A DNA stretch of 64,000 bases from B1SED10-75 sp964636865 (GTDB lineage Bacteria; Bacillota; Dethiobacteria; DTU022; PWGO01): contig CAZWVJ010000001.1 in the NCBI GenBank assembly GCA_964636865.1, forward strand, positions 1-64,000. The letters are read 5' to 3'. The position numbers and the translations under genes are program-made. Shown piece after piece: positions 43,708-53,349 of the stretch (the stretch's first letter is position 1; every line of letters begins with the position of its first letter). The notes below the pieces were generated by a model, which was given only the letters and a program-made list of their open reading frames with translations, was not told the DNA's origin and did no database searches.

Positions 43708-43963
43708 GCTTCCACTCCAATTTCTTTAATGATTAGCGTTAAAGATTAGTTTACATTATTTAATTATCAGCGTAAAGAGAAGTTGAAAATACTTTTTTTG
43801 CTATATTCCTAAGCAAAATTGAGTGCAAAAATGAGTAATTTTATTATGGGAAAGCTCATCCGAAATAATTTTCCGGATTTATTTGCGTAGTATCCTTAAA
43901 TAAACATAGAACAAATTTGTCATAATGTAGTTTCCCAGAAGCTAAATTTCCCAAGATGATAGG

Positions 43964-45253
43964 CTAATATTTTTGGTTGAAGTTTTTATGCTTGTTTTTA
44001 TTTTCATGATATATTACTATGCCCAGTTTAGATAATTTATTTTCCAGTTTTTCATAACCTCTATATATATGTTCTATTCCGCTTAAAACAGTTTCCCCAT
44101 TAGCTATTAATCCTGCCACTACCAGTGCCGCCCCCGCTCTTAAATCAGCTACTTTAACCGGCGCACCATTTAGGTGCTTACCGCCTTCTACTATAGCTGC
44201 TTTACCTTCCATCTTAATATTGGCGCCCATCCTTTTAAGTTCATCAACATGTTTAAATCTACTTTCAAACACATTTTCAGTAATTACACTTGTGCCGGGA
44301 GCCCTGGTAAGAAGAACCATTCCTAATGGCTGCAAATCGGTAGGATATCCGGGATAAGGAAACGTTTTAATATCAACAGGTTGCAAATTATCACAACCTT
44401 TTACCTCTACTGTATCTAAAGTAGTGTTAACCTCAAACCCCATTTCTTTTAACTTGGCAATTGGCGCTTCCAGGTGAGTTGGTATAACTTCTTCCAGTAA
44501 AAGATCTCCTCCTGTTGCCGCCGCTGCCATTAACAAAGTACCGGCTTCGATACGATCGGGAATAATAGTATGGGAAGCAGGATAAAAATCCTTTACTCCG
44601 TCAATACGAATTATGTCCGTTCCCGCTCCCCTTACGGAGGCACCCATAGCATTTAAAAAATTGGCTACATCCACAACTTCAGGTTCCTTGGCCACATTTT
44701 CAATCACGGTTCTTCCTTCAGCAGTGACAGCCGCTAACATAATATTTACAGTAGCTCCTACACTTACTACATCAAGATAAATTTTGGCACCTTTTAATTT
44801 TTTAGCTTTTAACTTTACAATGCCATTTTCCATATTAACATCAGCGCCCAGAGCTGCAAACCCTTTGAGATGTTGATCTATGGGGCGGGGTCCCAATTCG
44901 CACCCCCCGGGAGCTGGAACTTCAGCATAACCAAAGCGCGCTAAAAGGCTTCCCATAAAGTATGAAGAAGCACGCAGTTTTTTTATCATGCCATAAGAAA
45001 GAGTGGATTTTTCCCGCATTTTTGAGGAATCAATTTCCAGGGCATTGCGCCCTCTCCGTCTAATATCTACCCCCATACTTTCCAGGATGTTTAATAAGGT
45101 AGATACATCATCTATTTCAGGTATATTTTCGATATATACTTTGGGACCGGCTATAATAGATGCCGGTAGAATTGCAACTGCCGCATTTTTAGCACCACTT
45201 ACTTCAATTTTTCCCTTTATGACCTGATCCCCGGGTATAACAAGATTTTCCAT
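43964..45253 (-). CDS. murA: UDP-N-acetylglucosamine 1-carboxyvinyltransferase
   Basis: This 429-residue enzyme carries out the first committed step of peptidoglycan synthesis, adding enolpyruvate to UDP-GlcNAc. It has the GAKNAAV lysine-asparagine motif near residue 22 and the active-site loop PAPGGCELGPRPIDQH with the reactive Cys that fosfomycin attacks. It is placed between the WalRK accessory genes and htrA. Confidence 0.95.
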   Translation of the reverse strand: MENLVIPGDQVIKGKIEVSGAKNAAVAILPASIIAGPKVYIENIPEIDDVSTLLNILESMGVDIRRRGRNALEIDSSKMREKSTLSYGMIKKLRASSYFMGSLLARFGYAEVPAPGGCELGPRPIDQHLKGFAALGADVNMENGIVKLKAKKLKGAKIYLDVVSVGATVNIMLAAVTAEGRTVIENVAKEPEVVDVANFLNAMGASVRGAGTDIIRIDGVKDFYPASHTIIPDRIEAGTLLMAAAATGGDLLLEEVIPTHLEAPIAKLKEMGFEVNTTLDTVEVKGCDNLQPVDIKTFPYPGYPTDLQPLGMVLLTRAPGTSVITENVFESRFKHVDELKRMGANIKMEGKAAIVEGGKHLNGAPVKVADLRAGAALVVAGLIANGETVLSGIEHIYRGYEKLENKLSKLGIVIYHENKNKHKNFNQKY

Positions 45254-45301
45254 TGCCTTGTTGAAATACCTCCCTCACTATTAAGTATAGTCATAAAATA
45301 A

Positions 45302-46192
45302 TTACTCATCCAAAATTTGTTCCTCTGCCACCTCAATAATTCCAATAAAAGCATTTACATAGTATACTTCGTGATTATTCAATACAATCCTCCATACCGG
45401 TGGTATATCCCACTGCTCGGCCTCATACTCTTTACTAAAAAACCCTAGATCAATTTCTTCAATTGTTCTTACATGGAGAGCAGGTCCCAGTTCTTCTACC
45501 AGGCGAGTAATCGCTGCAGTTGCCAGGATGACTTCCATTTCCTGTTCCCTGTCCATATAGAGAACCTTTTTCCAGTAACTCGAAAATTCTACCACTGTTC
45601 CAGATTGTATTAAAACACGCTTAAAGCTAGAATATATAGGTATATTATTTATTTTTTGATAAAAATTAACATGATATTCATTAATGTTAATCTGATTTAC
45701 TTCTTTCTTAGCATCATTATTTAGTTTAATATTGTGATCTCGAAGAAATTCTTCCGCAATTTGCAATATTTCTTTTTCAGGTTTTTCTTCCTTAAACTCT
45801 TCAGCTTTTAGAAGTGGAATATCTTTCAATTTATATCGATAATAACCATTGTTGTAAATTTCCAAGAGTGTTTTTTCGGTTTCAAAAACAATCTTATCTT
45901 CTAGGTCACTTATATCCGGCTTTTCTACTTCATGAAAATTTTGTATTATCTCCCCTAGGTCGATTTCAGGCGGGCTGACTGTTACAAAGGACCTGCTTTT
46001 CAGGCTTTCAGGTACAGATGTATTTAATTGATAATTATTTTCCTCCAATACTTCTTCCATTTCCCGGATCTCTTCTTCGGCAACACCTGCGCTTAGCCCC
46101 GTCCAAAGCGGCATAACAAGTTGATACACCAGGAAGATGTTAAGTCCCAGGAAAACAAAAATCAATATATTTTTCGCTTTAGATATATCCAT
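45302..46192 (-). CDS. yycI: YycI-like regulator of WalK
   Basis: This protein of about 296 residues has the YycI plan: a short cytoplasmic start (MDISKAKN), one membrane helix (about residues 8-28), and a large extracytoplasmic part made of beta-rich YycI/YycH repeats. In relatives YycH and YycI bind WalK in the membrane and tune its kinase activity. I chose the ATG at 46192, 5 nt after AAGGTGA, overlapping yycH by 14 bp. The frame extends to 46300 but homologues begin at this Met. Confidence 0.82.
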   Translation of the reverse strand: MDISKAKNILIFVFLGLNIFLVYQLVMPLWTGLSAGVAEEEIREMEEVLEENNYQLNTSVPESLKSRSFVTVSPPEIDLGEIIQNFHEVEKPDISDLEDKIVFETEKTLLEIYNNGYYRYKLKDIPLLKAEEFKEEKPEKEILQIAEEFLRDHNIKLNNDAKKEVNQININEYHVNFYQKINNIPIYSSFKRVLIQSGTVVEFSSYWKKVLYMDREQEMEVILATAAITRLVEELGPALHVRTIEEIDLGFFSKEYEAEQWDIPPVWRIVLNNHEVYYVNAFIGIIEVAEEQILDE

Positions 46193-47552
46193 CGTAATCA
46201 CCTTGCATATGAGGTTTAAGTTCCGGAATTTCCAGATATATATTCCTACTATTGATTTCAACAACCCAAACCGGTTTGGCGCGGGTACTATTTTCTTCAT
46301 TGGACTCTGTTATGTGATAAGCCAAAAAAACATCTTCCACCTTTAAAAGTTCATCATCGGCTTTTTGCGTATAATATTCTAGCGCTTTTGCAATAATATC
46401 TTTGCTCCAAGCTACTTCCAATTCTTCTTCCGCTAGCTCTGAAGGAGCATACATGGTTCTTTTATAATAATAAAGTCCTTTGTCGGTAAATTCCATTTCA
46501 GTGGTTGCGGCTTCCCCCACCAGAGGAAATCCCTCATGATAATAGCGCCCACGGGCATAATAATAATCTCCTCTTTGCCCAACATTCCCGTTACCAATAA
46601 GGGTTAAATTATCCAGGTAAAGCCCTTCCGGCCATCCTCCATAATAACAAATATATTCGATAACTTCATTTAGGGCACTGCTATAGGAATGTGTAGCTTC
46701 ACCATCTTCTGATTGAGGAGCAGTATATTCCAGATAATTTGAAATACGCAGGCCTTTTTCTCCATCTGTGAAAATTAAGGAACCATCGGGTTCGGCAATT
46801 TGCCTTGCTAATTTTTTATTAATAAAAACTGCCTTTAATAAATCATCAAGTGATATTCTTTCCCTTTTTAAACTGAGATGAGATGAAGCTGTAAAATTTT
46901 CAGTGGGAACGTAAATATTATTAGATAGCTCAAATTCATAATCTGCTAATTCTTCCGTTAATTCGGACTCAAGTAATGAATGTTTTATCCGGTTTTCTCC
47001 TCTTATTCCTTCGGCAAGGTTCTTTAAGCCCTCAAATTTTTCTTTTTCTATTCTATAATTTAAATCTTCTTCATCACGTAAAATTATTTTAACACCCGAC
47101 TCATAATAATTCATTTTAATAATTTCATTTATATCATTTAAATATGGAGCTTGCCCCAATTCTATTGGCAAGGCGGGGTTAAAATAAACCGTAAGAAAAG
47201 GGGGAGACTCAAAAATCTCAGTATCATATACCTGTGTTTCCTCCCATATATTTTCTTTTAATAAAAATTTGCTTTCCTCCCATAATTTTTGATAATCACT
47301 CTTACCTGGACGTAAAATTATTTTTTCTTGTTTTTCATTGTCTTCAGCACCATTGAGAGGAATTCCTATTTTAGAAGGATAAATTGCCTCCATTTCTTCT
47401 TTGGGTTCCTCGAAGAAAAATGACTCCTGAAAAACAATTTGAGCCTCTTCATATGGAGAAAACCCATACCAATTTATAAAAGTTAAAACTAAACTTGTCA
47501 AAACAAGTATAAATAAAAAAATTGTTTTAGTTTTTTCTTCGAGTTTCATCAT
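46179..47552 (-). CDS. yycH: YycH-like regulator of WalK
   Basis: This 457-residue protein has a short cytoplasmic N-terminus, one membrane helix (about residues 10-29) and a large extracytoplasmic domain with no catalytic motif. It starts 2 bp after the walK stop and overlaps yycI, so the walR-walK-yycH-yycI genes are tightly coupled. Identification rests on this position, the topology and weak family resemblance. Confidence 0.8.
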   Translation of the reverse strand: MMKLEEKTKTIFLFILVLTSLVLTFINWYGFSPYEEAQIVFQESFFFEEPKEEMEAIYPSKIGIPLNGAEDNEKQEKIILRPGKSDYQKLWEESKFLLKENIWEETQVYDTEIFESPPFLTVYFNPALPIELGQAPYLNDINEIIKMNYYESGVKIILRDEEDLNYRIEKEKFEGLKNLAEGIRGENRIKHSLLESELTEELADYEFELSNNIYVPTENFTASSHLSLKRERISLDDLLKAVFINKKLARQIAEPDGSLIFTDGEKGLRISNYLEYTAPQSEDGEATHSYSSALNEVIEYICYYGGWPEGLYLDNLTLIGNGNVGQRGDYYYARGRYYHEGFPLVGEAATTEMEFTDKGLYYYKRTMYAPSELAEEELEVAWSKDIIAKALEYYTQKADDELLKVEDVFLAYHITESNEENSTRAKPVWVVEINSRNIYLEIPELKPHMQGDYDGYI

Positions 47553-47554
47553 TA

Positions 47555-49342
47555 TTACTCACTCTCATTTTCAGCATAAGCCGGCAATGTTAAATATACT
47601 GCTGTGCCCTCATGTAATTGGCTTTCAATCCAAATCTTTCCTCCATGCGCTTCCACTACCTGTTTAGTTATGGATAAACCTAACCCTGTCCCTCCAAACT
47701 CCCGAGAACGAGCCTTATCTATCCGATAAAATCTTTCAAAAACCCGGGATAGTTCTTCTTCGGGTATACCTATACCGGTATCTTTCACACAAGCATATAC
47801 CCACCCGTTTTTTTCTGTCGTCGAAACTTCCACATGCCCCTCTGCCGGAGTATACTGTAAAGCATTTGTCAATAGATTAATAAAAACCTGATTAATTTGA
47901 CTTTGATCAGCATAAACCGGCGGTAAGTTTTCTTGTAAATTTAATTGTATTTCCGGTCCGTTAGCATGATAAGGCTGCATGTTCATTATAATTTTTCGCA
48001 GCAAATCGTCTAAATATACTTCCGTGCGTTCAAAGTCATCTTGCTGAGCATCAAGCTTTGATAAAATCAACAGATCTTGTACTAATGAAACCATACGCTC
48101 AGTTTCACTGTTTATTACTTCTAAAAACTTATAAGCTATTTCTTTATTTTCCAGATCTTCTTCCAGCAAGGTTTCTACATAAGTTTTTACAGAGGTCAGG
48201 GGAGTTTTCAATTCATGAGAAACATTAGCCACAAAATCTTGTTGCCGTCGGATCATATCTTTTTCCTCAGTTATATCATGTAAAACCACAAGCATGCCAC
48301 CCAAAGGGCCTTCTTCTAATTGAAAAGGCGCAATGCTTACCCGGAACACCCGAAATGGTTCTTCCCAGGTAGTTTCGAAGGCAACAGAACTCCTTTCCCG
48401 GTTAAATTGCTCAAGCCTGTCTTTACCGATAACCTCATTTACGAGAAACAGGGGTGGTTTCCCTACTTCTATCTTTTCCCTGCTAATAGAGCTTAAAAGT
48501 TCTTCAGCAGCCGGATTTATATGCACTAATATTCCCGCGCCATCCAATGCTAAAACTCCGTCGCGCATATTAATAAGAATAGCTTCCACTTTACTTTTTT
48601 CCGCAGAAATTTCATTTAATGTATTATTTAATCTTGTTGCCATATGGTTGTACATATGCACCAATTCCCCGATTTCATCCTCTGAATATGCCTCTACTCT
48701 TTGCGAAAAATTACCCTTTGCCATCTGAGAAGCTTTTTGGGTTAACTCTCTGATAGGAGAGGTTATAGTCCGGGTCAAAGCTATTCCTACTCCAAAACTT
48801 ATTACTAAAACAATCAAAGAACCTGAAATTATTATTCCTTTAACTTCACCCAAAGTTTGATCAATAGTTTGTAAAGAGCTGCTAAGGTAAATAACTCCTC
48901 GCACTGTTTCTTCATGTTTAACCGGGTGAGCAAGATAGTAGTATCGTTCTTCCCGCTCGGGGTTTATCCGAATTTCATCACTACTATTCCCCGCTAAAGC
49001 CCTGGTAACCTCTTCCTGGATGATCCGTTTTCCTATCATTTCCTCTGCTCCGGATGTTCCGGCTACACGTGAATTTTGATCCAATACTACAATATCAAAA
49101 TCTTTAGTGCCTCTAAAGCCTTCCACTATTTCGGCAATATATTCTTCCCCCCCCTCATCAAAAATGCGGGGAGTCAAAAAAGTAGACAGAAGTTTTGCCT
49201 GAGTTTCTACCCCTTCTTTAAAGTTGCGCAAATAATAGCTTTCTAAAGACTGAACCAGGTACGCCCCAATAGACAGGAGAGCAAAAAGTATTAATGAAGC
49301 ATAAAGCAATACAATTTTCCATTGCAGACCTTTGAGCATCAT
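47555..49342 (-). CDS. walK: Sensor histidine kinase WalK
   Basis: This protein of about 595 residues has two membrane helices (about 8-30 and 171-191) bracketing an extracytoplasmic sensor domain, then HAMP (about 192-245), a PAS domain (about 250-360), HisKA with His376 in ANVSHELKTPLTSVK, and HATPase with NLLTNALQYT, DTGIGIP and GGTGLGL. It controls WalR and thus cell-wall turnover. I chose the ATG at 49342, which overlaps the walR stop as ATGA after GGAGGAAAGA. Confidence 0.94.
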   Translation of the reverse strand: MMLKGLQWKIVLLYASLILFALLSIGAYLVQSLESYYLRNFKEGVETQAKLLSTFLTPRIFDEGGEEYIAEIVEGFRGTKDFDIVVLDQNSRVAGTSGAEEMIGKRIIQEEVTRALAGNSSDEIRINPEREERYYYLAHPVKHEETVRGVIYLSSSLQTIDQTLGEVKGIIISGSLIVLVISFGVGIALTRTITSPIRELTQKASQMAKGNFSQRVEAYSEDEIGELVHMYNHMATRLNNTLNEISAEKSKVEAILINMRDGVLALDGAGILVHINPAAEELLSSISREKIEVGKPPLFLVNEVIGKDRLEQFNRERSSVAFETTWEEPFRVFRVSIAPFQLEEGPLGGMLVVLHDITEEKDMIRRQQDFVANVSHELKTPLTSVKTYVETLLEEDLENKEIAYKFLEVINSETERMVSLVQDLLILSKLDAQQDDFERTEVYLDDLLRKIIMNMQPYHANGPEIQLNLQENLPPVYADQSQINQVFINLLTNALQYTPAEGHVEVSTTEKNGWVYACVKDTGIGIPEEELSRVFERFYRIDKARSREFGGTGLGLSITKQVVEAHGGKIWIESQLHEGTAVYLTLPAYAENESE

Positions 49343-50031
49343 TCTTTCCTCCGGAAATAGTAACCTATCCCTCTTTTTGTACATATGTAGTTTGGTTCAG
49401 CGGGATCATCTTCAATCTTTTCTCTAAGCCGTCTTATCATTACATCCACGGTCCGATCTTCTCCGGTATATTCATAACCCCAAACTTCATTCAAAAGCTG
49501 CTGACGGTTGAAAACGTGGTTTTTATGCTGCATTAAAAAAGTTAGCAGGGTAAATTCCCTAAAAGTTAATTCTATTTCCCTTCCGTTTTTGAAAGCTTCC
49601 ATAGTATTTAAATTTATTTCTATCTCACCACTTTTTAGTAAGGGATGGGACGTATGCATGGGCTCTGATGTTCTTCTCAAAACAGCTTTCACGCGGGCTA
49701 TGACTTCACGCACGCTAAAAGGCTTCGTTATGTAATCATCAGCACCTAACTCTAATCCCAATACTTTATCGACTTCTTCTTCTTTTGCCGTAATCATAAT
49801 TATGGGAAGATTGCTGTAGGAAAATCTTATTTCACGGCATACTTGAAAACCATCTTTGCCGGGTAACATAATATCCAGTAAAATTAATGCAAACTCTAGC
49901 TGGTTCACTTTCTCTAAAGCTTCTTCTCCGTTATAAGCTAATTCTACTTCATAACCGTCTTTTTCAAGCCCGTATTTTAAAATTTCACCTATAGAACGCT
50001 CATCTTCCACTATCAAAATTTTATTTCCCAA
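49339..50031 (-). CDS. walR: Response regulator WalR
   Basis: This 230-residue OmpR/PhoB-type regulator has a receiver domain with the acidic pair VEDE, the phospho-acceptor Asp in LLDIMLPG and the Lys in TKPF. A winged-helix DNA-binding domain (LTFREFTLLTFL ... EDRTVDVMIRRLREKIED) follows. WalR governs autolysin and wall-metabolism genes in Firmicutes. It starts with TTG at 50031 after GAGGAGG and leads walR-walK-yycH-yycI. Confidence 0.95.
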   Translation of the reverse strand: MGNKILIVEDERSIGEILKYGLEKDGYEVELAYNGEEALEKVNQLEFALILLDIMLPGKDGFQVCREIRFSYSNLPIIMITAKEEEVDKVLGLELGADDYITKPFSVREVIARVKAVLRRTSEPMHTSHPLLKSGEIEINLNTMEAFKNGREIELTFREFTLLTFLMQHKNHVFNRQQLLNEVWGYEYTGEDRTVDVMIRRLREKIEDDPAEPNYICTKRGIGYYFRRKE

Positions 50032-50141
50032 TTTTTCCTCCTCATTATTGATAGCTTTTAAATTTTTTATTCGCTTAAGTTTCTATTTTTCCTTCCCTAT
50101 GCTTAATTCTCTTCAAAACTAAAATTATTCCTCATAAAAAT

Positions 50142-50170
50142 AAAGCCAAAGGACATACACCTTTGGCTTT
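50142..50170 (-). terminator. Intrinsic terminator of the M23 peptidase gene
   Basis: AAAGCCAAAGG pairs perfectly with CCTTTGGCTTT around a 7-nt loop, 35 bp after the peptidase stop. On the - strand the stem runs into TTTATTTTTATG, a good U-tract. It separates the peptidase from the walR operon. Confidence 0.8.
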
Positions 50171-50204
50171 AACTCTTCTCAATTTATTAAACTCACACAC
50201 TGGC

Positions 50205-51704
50205 TCAGAAAAAACTCATGGGGTTGAGCTTACGCGCGCTCATCCAATTTGCACTGGTGTTAGCACGAATTTCAAAATGCAAGTGAATACCGGTTCGGCC
50301 AAAAGTAGCACCTGTATTGCCCATGTAAGCTATATTTTCTCCTTTACTTACATTCTGGCCATTGCTTACTTTAACACTGCTGCAATGAGCATAAACAGTG
50401 TAATAATTACCATGATTTATAACCACTAATTTCCCATAACTTCCATGATAAGAAGTATCTACTACCGTTCCCGAATCTGCGGCAATGATGGGAGTACTGG
50501 TCAAAGTAGAGGCGTAAATATCAATACCTGAGTGAGCTCCTGAAAAATGACGGGTTATCCTGCCTCCACCATCATAGGAACGCGGTATGGGCCAAATAAA
50601 TTGACCAGAACCTTCTTGAATATTAGAAGGCTGACCGGTAGTAGTGTTCGCTTGATCACTTCGCTCAAACGAAGGTGTTTCTTTCTTTGTACCTCTTATT
50701 ATAACTTCTTCTGTCGGCTCTTCAATTACATTTTCTTCAACTTTTTCCCGATCAATTTCTTCGCCATTTTCTTTGGTTAAATGGTAAACAATTTCTTTGG
50801 TACCTTCTTCACCTTCTGATTTAACTTCTGTCTGCCCTTCTTTTGTTTCATCACAATTTTCATAGGTAGTTTCATAAGAAATGGATTCTTCTTCAACTTC
50901 TTTTTCCACAGAAATAATATTAATGGGGTGACCTGTATACCTTTCGGTTTCCCCTCCCCTGCCGGCATAACTTCTAAATGCACCTGACTCGCCACCGTCG
51001 CGGGAAGCCAGATATGTTCTATCGCTGTCATCGGGAGAGAAAAACGCCATCGCTTCATTTAGAGTCAACACTTCTGCCGGATTTACTTTAACCCATTCCC
51101 CTTTAATTTTTTCCGCCGGCCTAATCTCGATTATCTCTCCGCTTTCTTCATCATCGCCGGGTAAAAATTTTGCTTTAAGGTTTTCCATTAATTTCTCATA
51201 ATCATCCCGGTCATGCAAATTAACAGAAACCTCATCATCAATTGTAACCAGGTATGACCATGTATAAAAATTTAAATTATTTGAGATGACGTTTTCAATA
51301 TTTTCCATGTTTTCTTCGCCCAGAAAGTAAAATTCAGGCTCGTCAAATGTTATATTTTCTACCGGCTCGACTTTTGTTTCATATTTTGAGCTTTTAGCTT
51401 GTACAAGTTCATCTACATAGTCTTCAACTTTTTCCACCTCTTCCACTAAACCGATTTCCTGCCCTTCAAAATACACTGTATGGAAAAAGCTGTTATGGTA
51501 ATTATTTATGCCTAAAATGGCTGTTACCAAAATCAATGAACATATCATAAAAAGTACGGGGCTTATTTGCCTGGGAATCAATTTAACCATCCTGGAAAAT
51601 AATGGTGCAGAACTGCTTTGAAATTTTTCAAGTTTTTTTTCTTTATTTTTCATGATTCCTTGATATTTACGTTGAAGAAATACTGATAGATCAAAACTTT
51701 TCAT
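50205..51704 (-). CDS. Membrane-anchored M23 (LytM-type) peptidase with G5 domain
   Basis: This 499-residue protein has a cytoplasmic tail, one membrane helix (about residues 48-67), a mid-region rich in acidic residues, a G5-like domain (about 270-345) and a C-terminal M23 zinc peptidase. The zinc and catalytic residues are in HSGIDI, YAHCSS and GIHLHFEI. It should cut peptide cross-bridges of peptidoglycan. Its position next to walRK suggests it may be under WalR control, which is inference. A 16-bp palindrome lies 30 bp upstream of the start. Confidence 0.9.
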   Translation of the reverse strand: MKSFDLSVFLQRKYQGIMKNKEKKLEKFQSSSAPLFSRMVKLIPRQISPVLFMICSLILVTAILGINNYHNSFFHTVYFEGQEIGLVEEVEKVEDYVDELVQAKSSKYETKVEPVENITFDEPEFYFLGEENMENIENVISNNLNFYTWSYLVTIDDEVSVNLHDRDDYEKLMENLKAKFLPGDDEESGEIIEIRPAEKIKGEWVKVNPAEVLTLNEAMAFFSPDDSDRTYLASRDGGESGAFRSYAGRGGETERYTGHPINIISVEKEVEEESISYETTYENCDETKEGQTEVKSEGEEGTKEIVYHLTKENGEEIDREKVEENVIEEPTEEVIIRGTKKETPSFERSDQANTTTGQPSNIQEGSGQFIWPIPRSYDGGGRITRHFSGAHSGIDIYASTLTSTPIIAADSGTVVDTSYHGSYGKLVVINHGNYYTVYAHCSSVKVSNGQNVSKGENIAYMGNTGATFGRTGIHLHFEIRANTSANWMSARKLNPMSFF

Positions 51705-51733
51705 GTTTTACTGCCTCCCGTTTCTAAATCACA

Positions 51734-51749
51734 ATTAACAATTGTTAAT
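51734..51749. promoter_or_regulatory. 16-bp palindrome upstream of the M23 peptidase
   Basis: ATTAACAATTGTTAAT is a perfect palindrome 30 bp upstream of the peptidase start codon, where an operator could sit. It is AT-rich, so chance is a real alternative. Confidence 0.35.
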
Positions 51750-51883
51750 ATTTTATTATTAAAGCGCAACATACATTAACATGATTCTTCATTTTGTTAA
51801 AAGTTCCTGCTAACTTAACGAAAAAATTTTTTTTAATACTTTACCCTTTATAAAAATTTTCCCGGTGCTAAGAAGAAATTGCT

Positions 51884-53275
51884 TTATGTTCTTTCTAACC
51901 TATCACAAACTTCTCTAGCCGCCACAACTCCCGAAGCTGAGGCCTGGACGAGACCACGGGTAACTCCGGCCCCATCTCCTACAGCGAAAAGGTTTTCTAT
52001 GCCGGTTTCCAGGTTGTTGTCTAAGTCCAACCTAAAAGAATAGAATTTAACTTCTACGCCATACAAAAGAGTATGCCGGGAATTCACCCCCGGTGCTACT
52101 TTATTAAGGGCTTGCAGCATTTCTAAAATTGAAGTTAGGTGGCGATAAGGAATTACCAGGCTCAAGTCCCCCGGAGTTGCTCCGTTCAAGGTAGGTCTAA
52201 CTAACCCTCTTTTAATGCGATCGCTGGTTGAGCGGCGTCCCTCTAATAAATCACCCAATCTTTGAATAATGACTCCCTCTCCCAGCATGTTAGCTAAACT
52301 GGCAATGTTCCTTCCATAACTAATCGGCTCTTTAAACGGCTCCGTGAATTTTTTGCTTACCAGCAGGGCAAAATTAGTATTAGACGTTCGCTTGTTAGCA
52401 TAACTATGACCGTTTACAGTAATTAAACCATTATTATTTTCAGCAACTACTTCTCCATAAGGGTTCATGCAGAATGTCCTTACTCTGTCATCAAATGAAG
52501 GAGAATAATAGAGTAGCTTTGACTCATACATTTTCTCCGTAATATGTTCCATTGTAATTGCCGGAACTTCAACTCTTACTCCTATATCCACGGGGTTATT
52601 GCTCCCTTTGAGGCCTAACTTTATTGCTTCTTCCAAAAACCACTCGGATCCAGCTCGTCCGGGTCCACAAATAACATGCCTTGCTTTCCAAGTATCTCCT
52701 TTTTCCGTTAAAACTCCTGTTACTTTACCGTTTTCCGCAATTATATCAGCGACTTTTTCACCGGTGCGAATTTCTATTTTTTGTTCAAGCTCCTCGCGCA
52801 TTTTTTTAAGAATATGGTTACAATTTTCCGTTCCCAGGTGACGAATTTTAGCAGGAATTAAATTAAGATCAGCTGTAGCAGCCTGTCGCTGAAGTTCTTT
52901 TATTGCTGTATCATCAACCCCATAAACCTTCGAATGAGCTCCATAAGAAAGATATAAACTATCAACATAATTTATGAGTTCATCAAAATCTCCCGGGTTA
53001 ATATAATCGCTTAATACACCGCCAAATTCCGGCGATAGAGTTAACTTGCCATCACTAAAGGCACCTGCTCCGCCAAAACCACTTACAAGGTAACACGGGT
53101 TGCATCTTTTGCATATAGTTTTATCTTTTTTAGCCAGGCATTCTCTTTTAAATAAATCCGGCCCCTTTTCCAATAACATAATTTTTAACCCGTTTAATTT
53201 GCATAGCTCCATAGCGGCAAAGATGCCGGAAGGGCCGGCTCCGATTATAATTACATCGTAATTTCTATTGCTCAT
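51884..53275 (-). CDS. FAD-dependent dehydrogenase (COG2509 type)
   Basis: This 463-residue flavoprotein has an N-terminal FAD-binding DVIIIGAGPSGIFAA, the family-specific CKRCNPCYLVSGFGGAGAFSDGK segment with clustered cysteines (about residues 55-80), and a closing AVGDGAGVTRGLVQASASG. COG2509 proteins are uncharacterised oxidoreductases common in anaerobes. I chose the ATG at 53275, 5 nt after GAGGTGA. The frame extends to 53305 without support. It lies between dnaB and the M23 gene with gaps of 74 bp and 179 bp. Confidence 0.84.
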   Translation of the reverse strand: MSNRNYDVIIIGAGPSGIFAAMELCKLNGLKIMLLEKGPDLFKRECLAKKDKTICKRCNPCYLVSGFGGAGAFSDGKLTLSPEFGGVLSDYINPGDFDELINYVDSLYLSYGAHSKVYGVDDTAIKELQRQAATADLNLIPAKIRHLGTENCNHILKKMREELEQKIEIRTGEKVADIIAENGKVTGVLTEKGDTWKARHVICGPGRAGSEWFLEEAIKLGLKGSNNPVDIGVRVEVPAITMEHITEKMYESKLLYYSPSFDDRVRTFCMNPYGEVVAENNNGLITVNGHSYANKRTSNTNFALLVSKKFTEPFKEPISYGRNIASLANMLGEGVIIQRLGDLLEGRRSTSDRIKRGLVRPTLNGATPGDLSLVIPYRHLTSILEMLQALNKVAPGVNSRHTLLYGVEVKFYSFRLDLDNNLETGIENLFAVGDGAGVTRGLVQASASGVVAAREVCDRLERT

Positions 53276-53349
53276 AAAATTCACCTCAGCTATGCAAACA
53301 ACCAATAATCACTTATTTGTTTTTTTCCTAAAAAATGCACTTTATTAAG

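Noticed and set aside
43720..43790. WalR-box-like TGTAAA-N5-CTTTAA upstream of htrA
   Set aside because: Only the first half matches the TGTWAH consensus; the second half has two mismatches.
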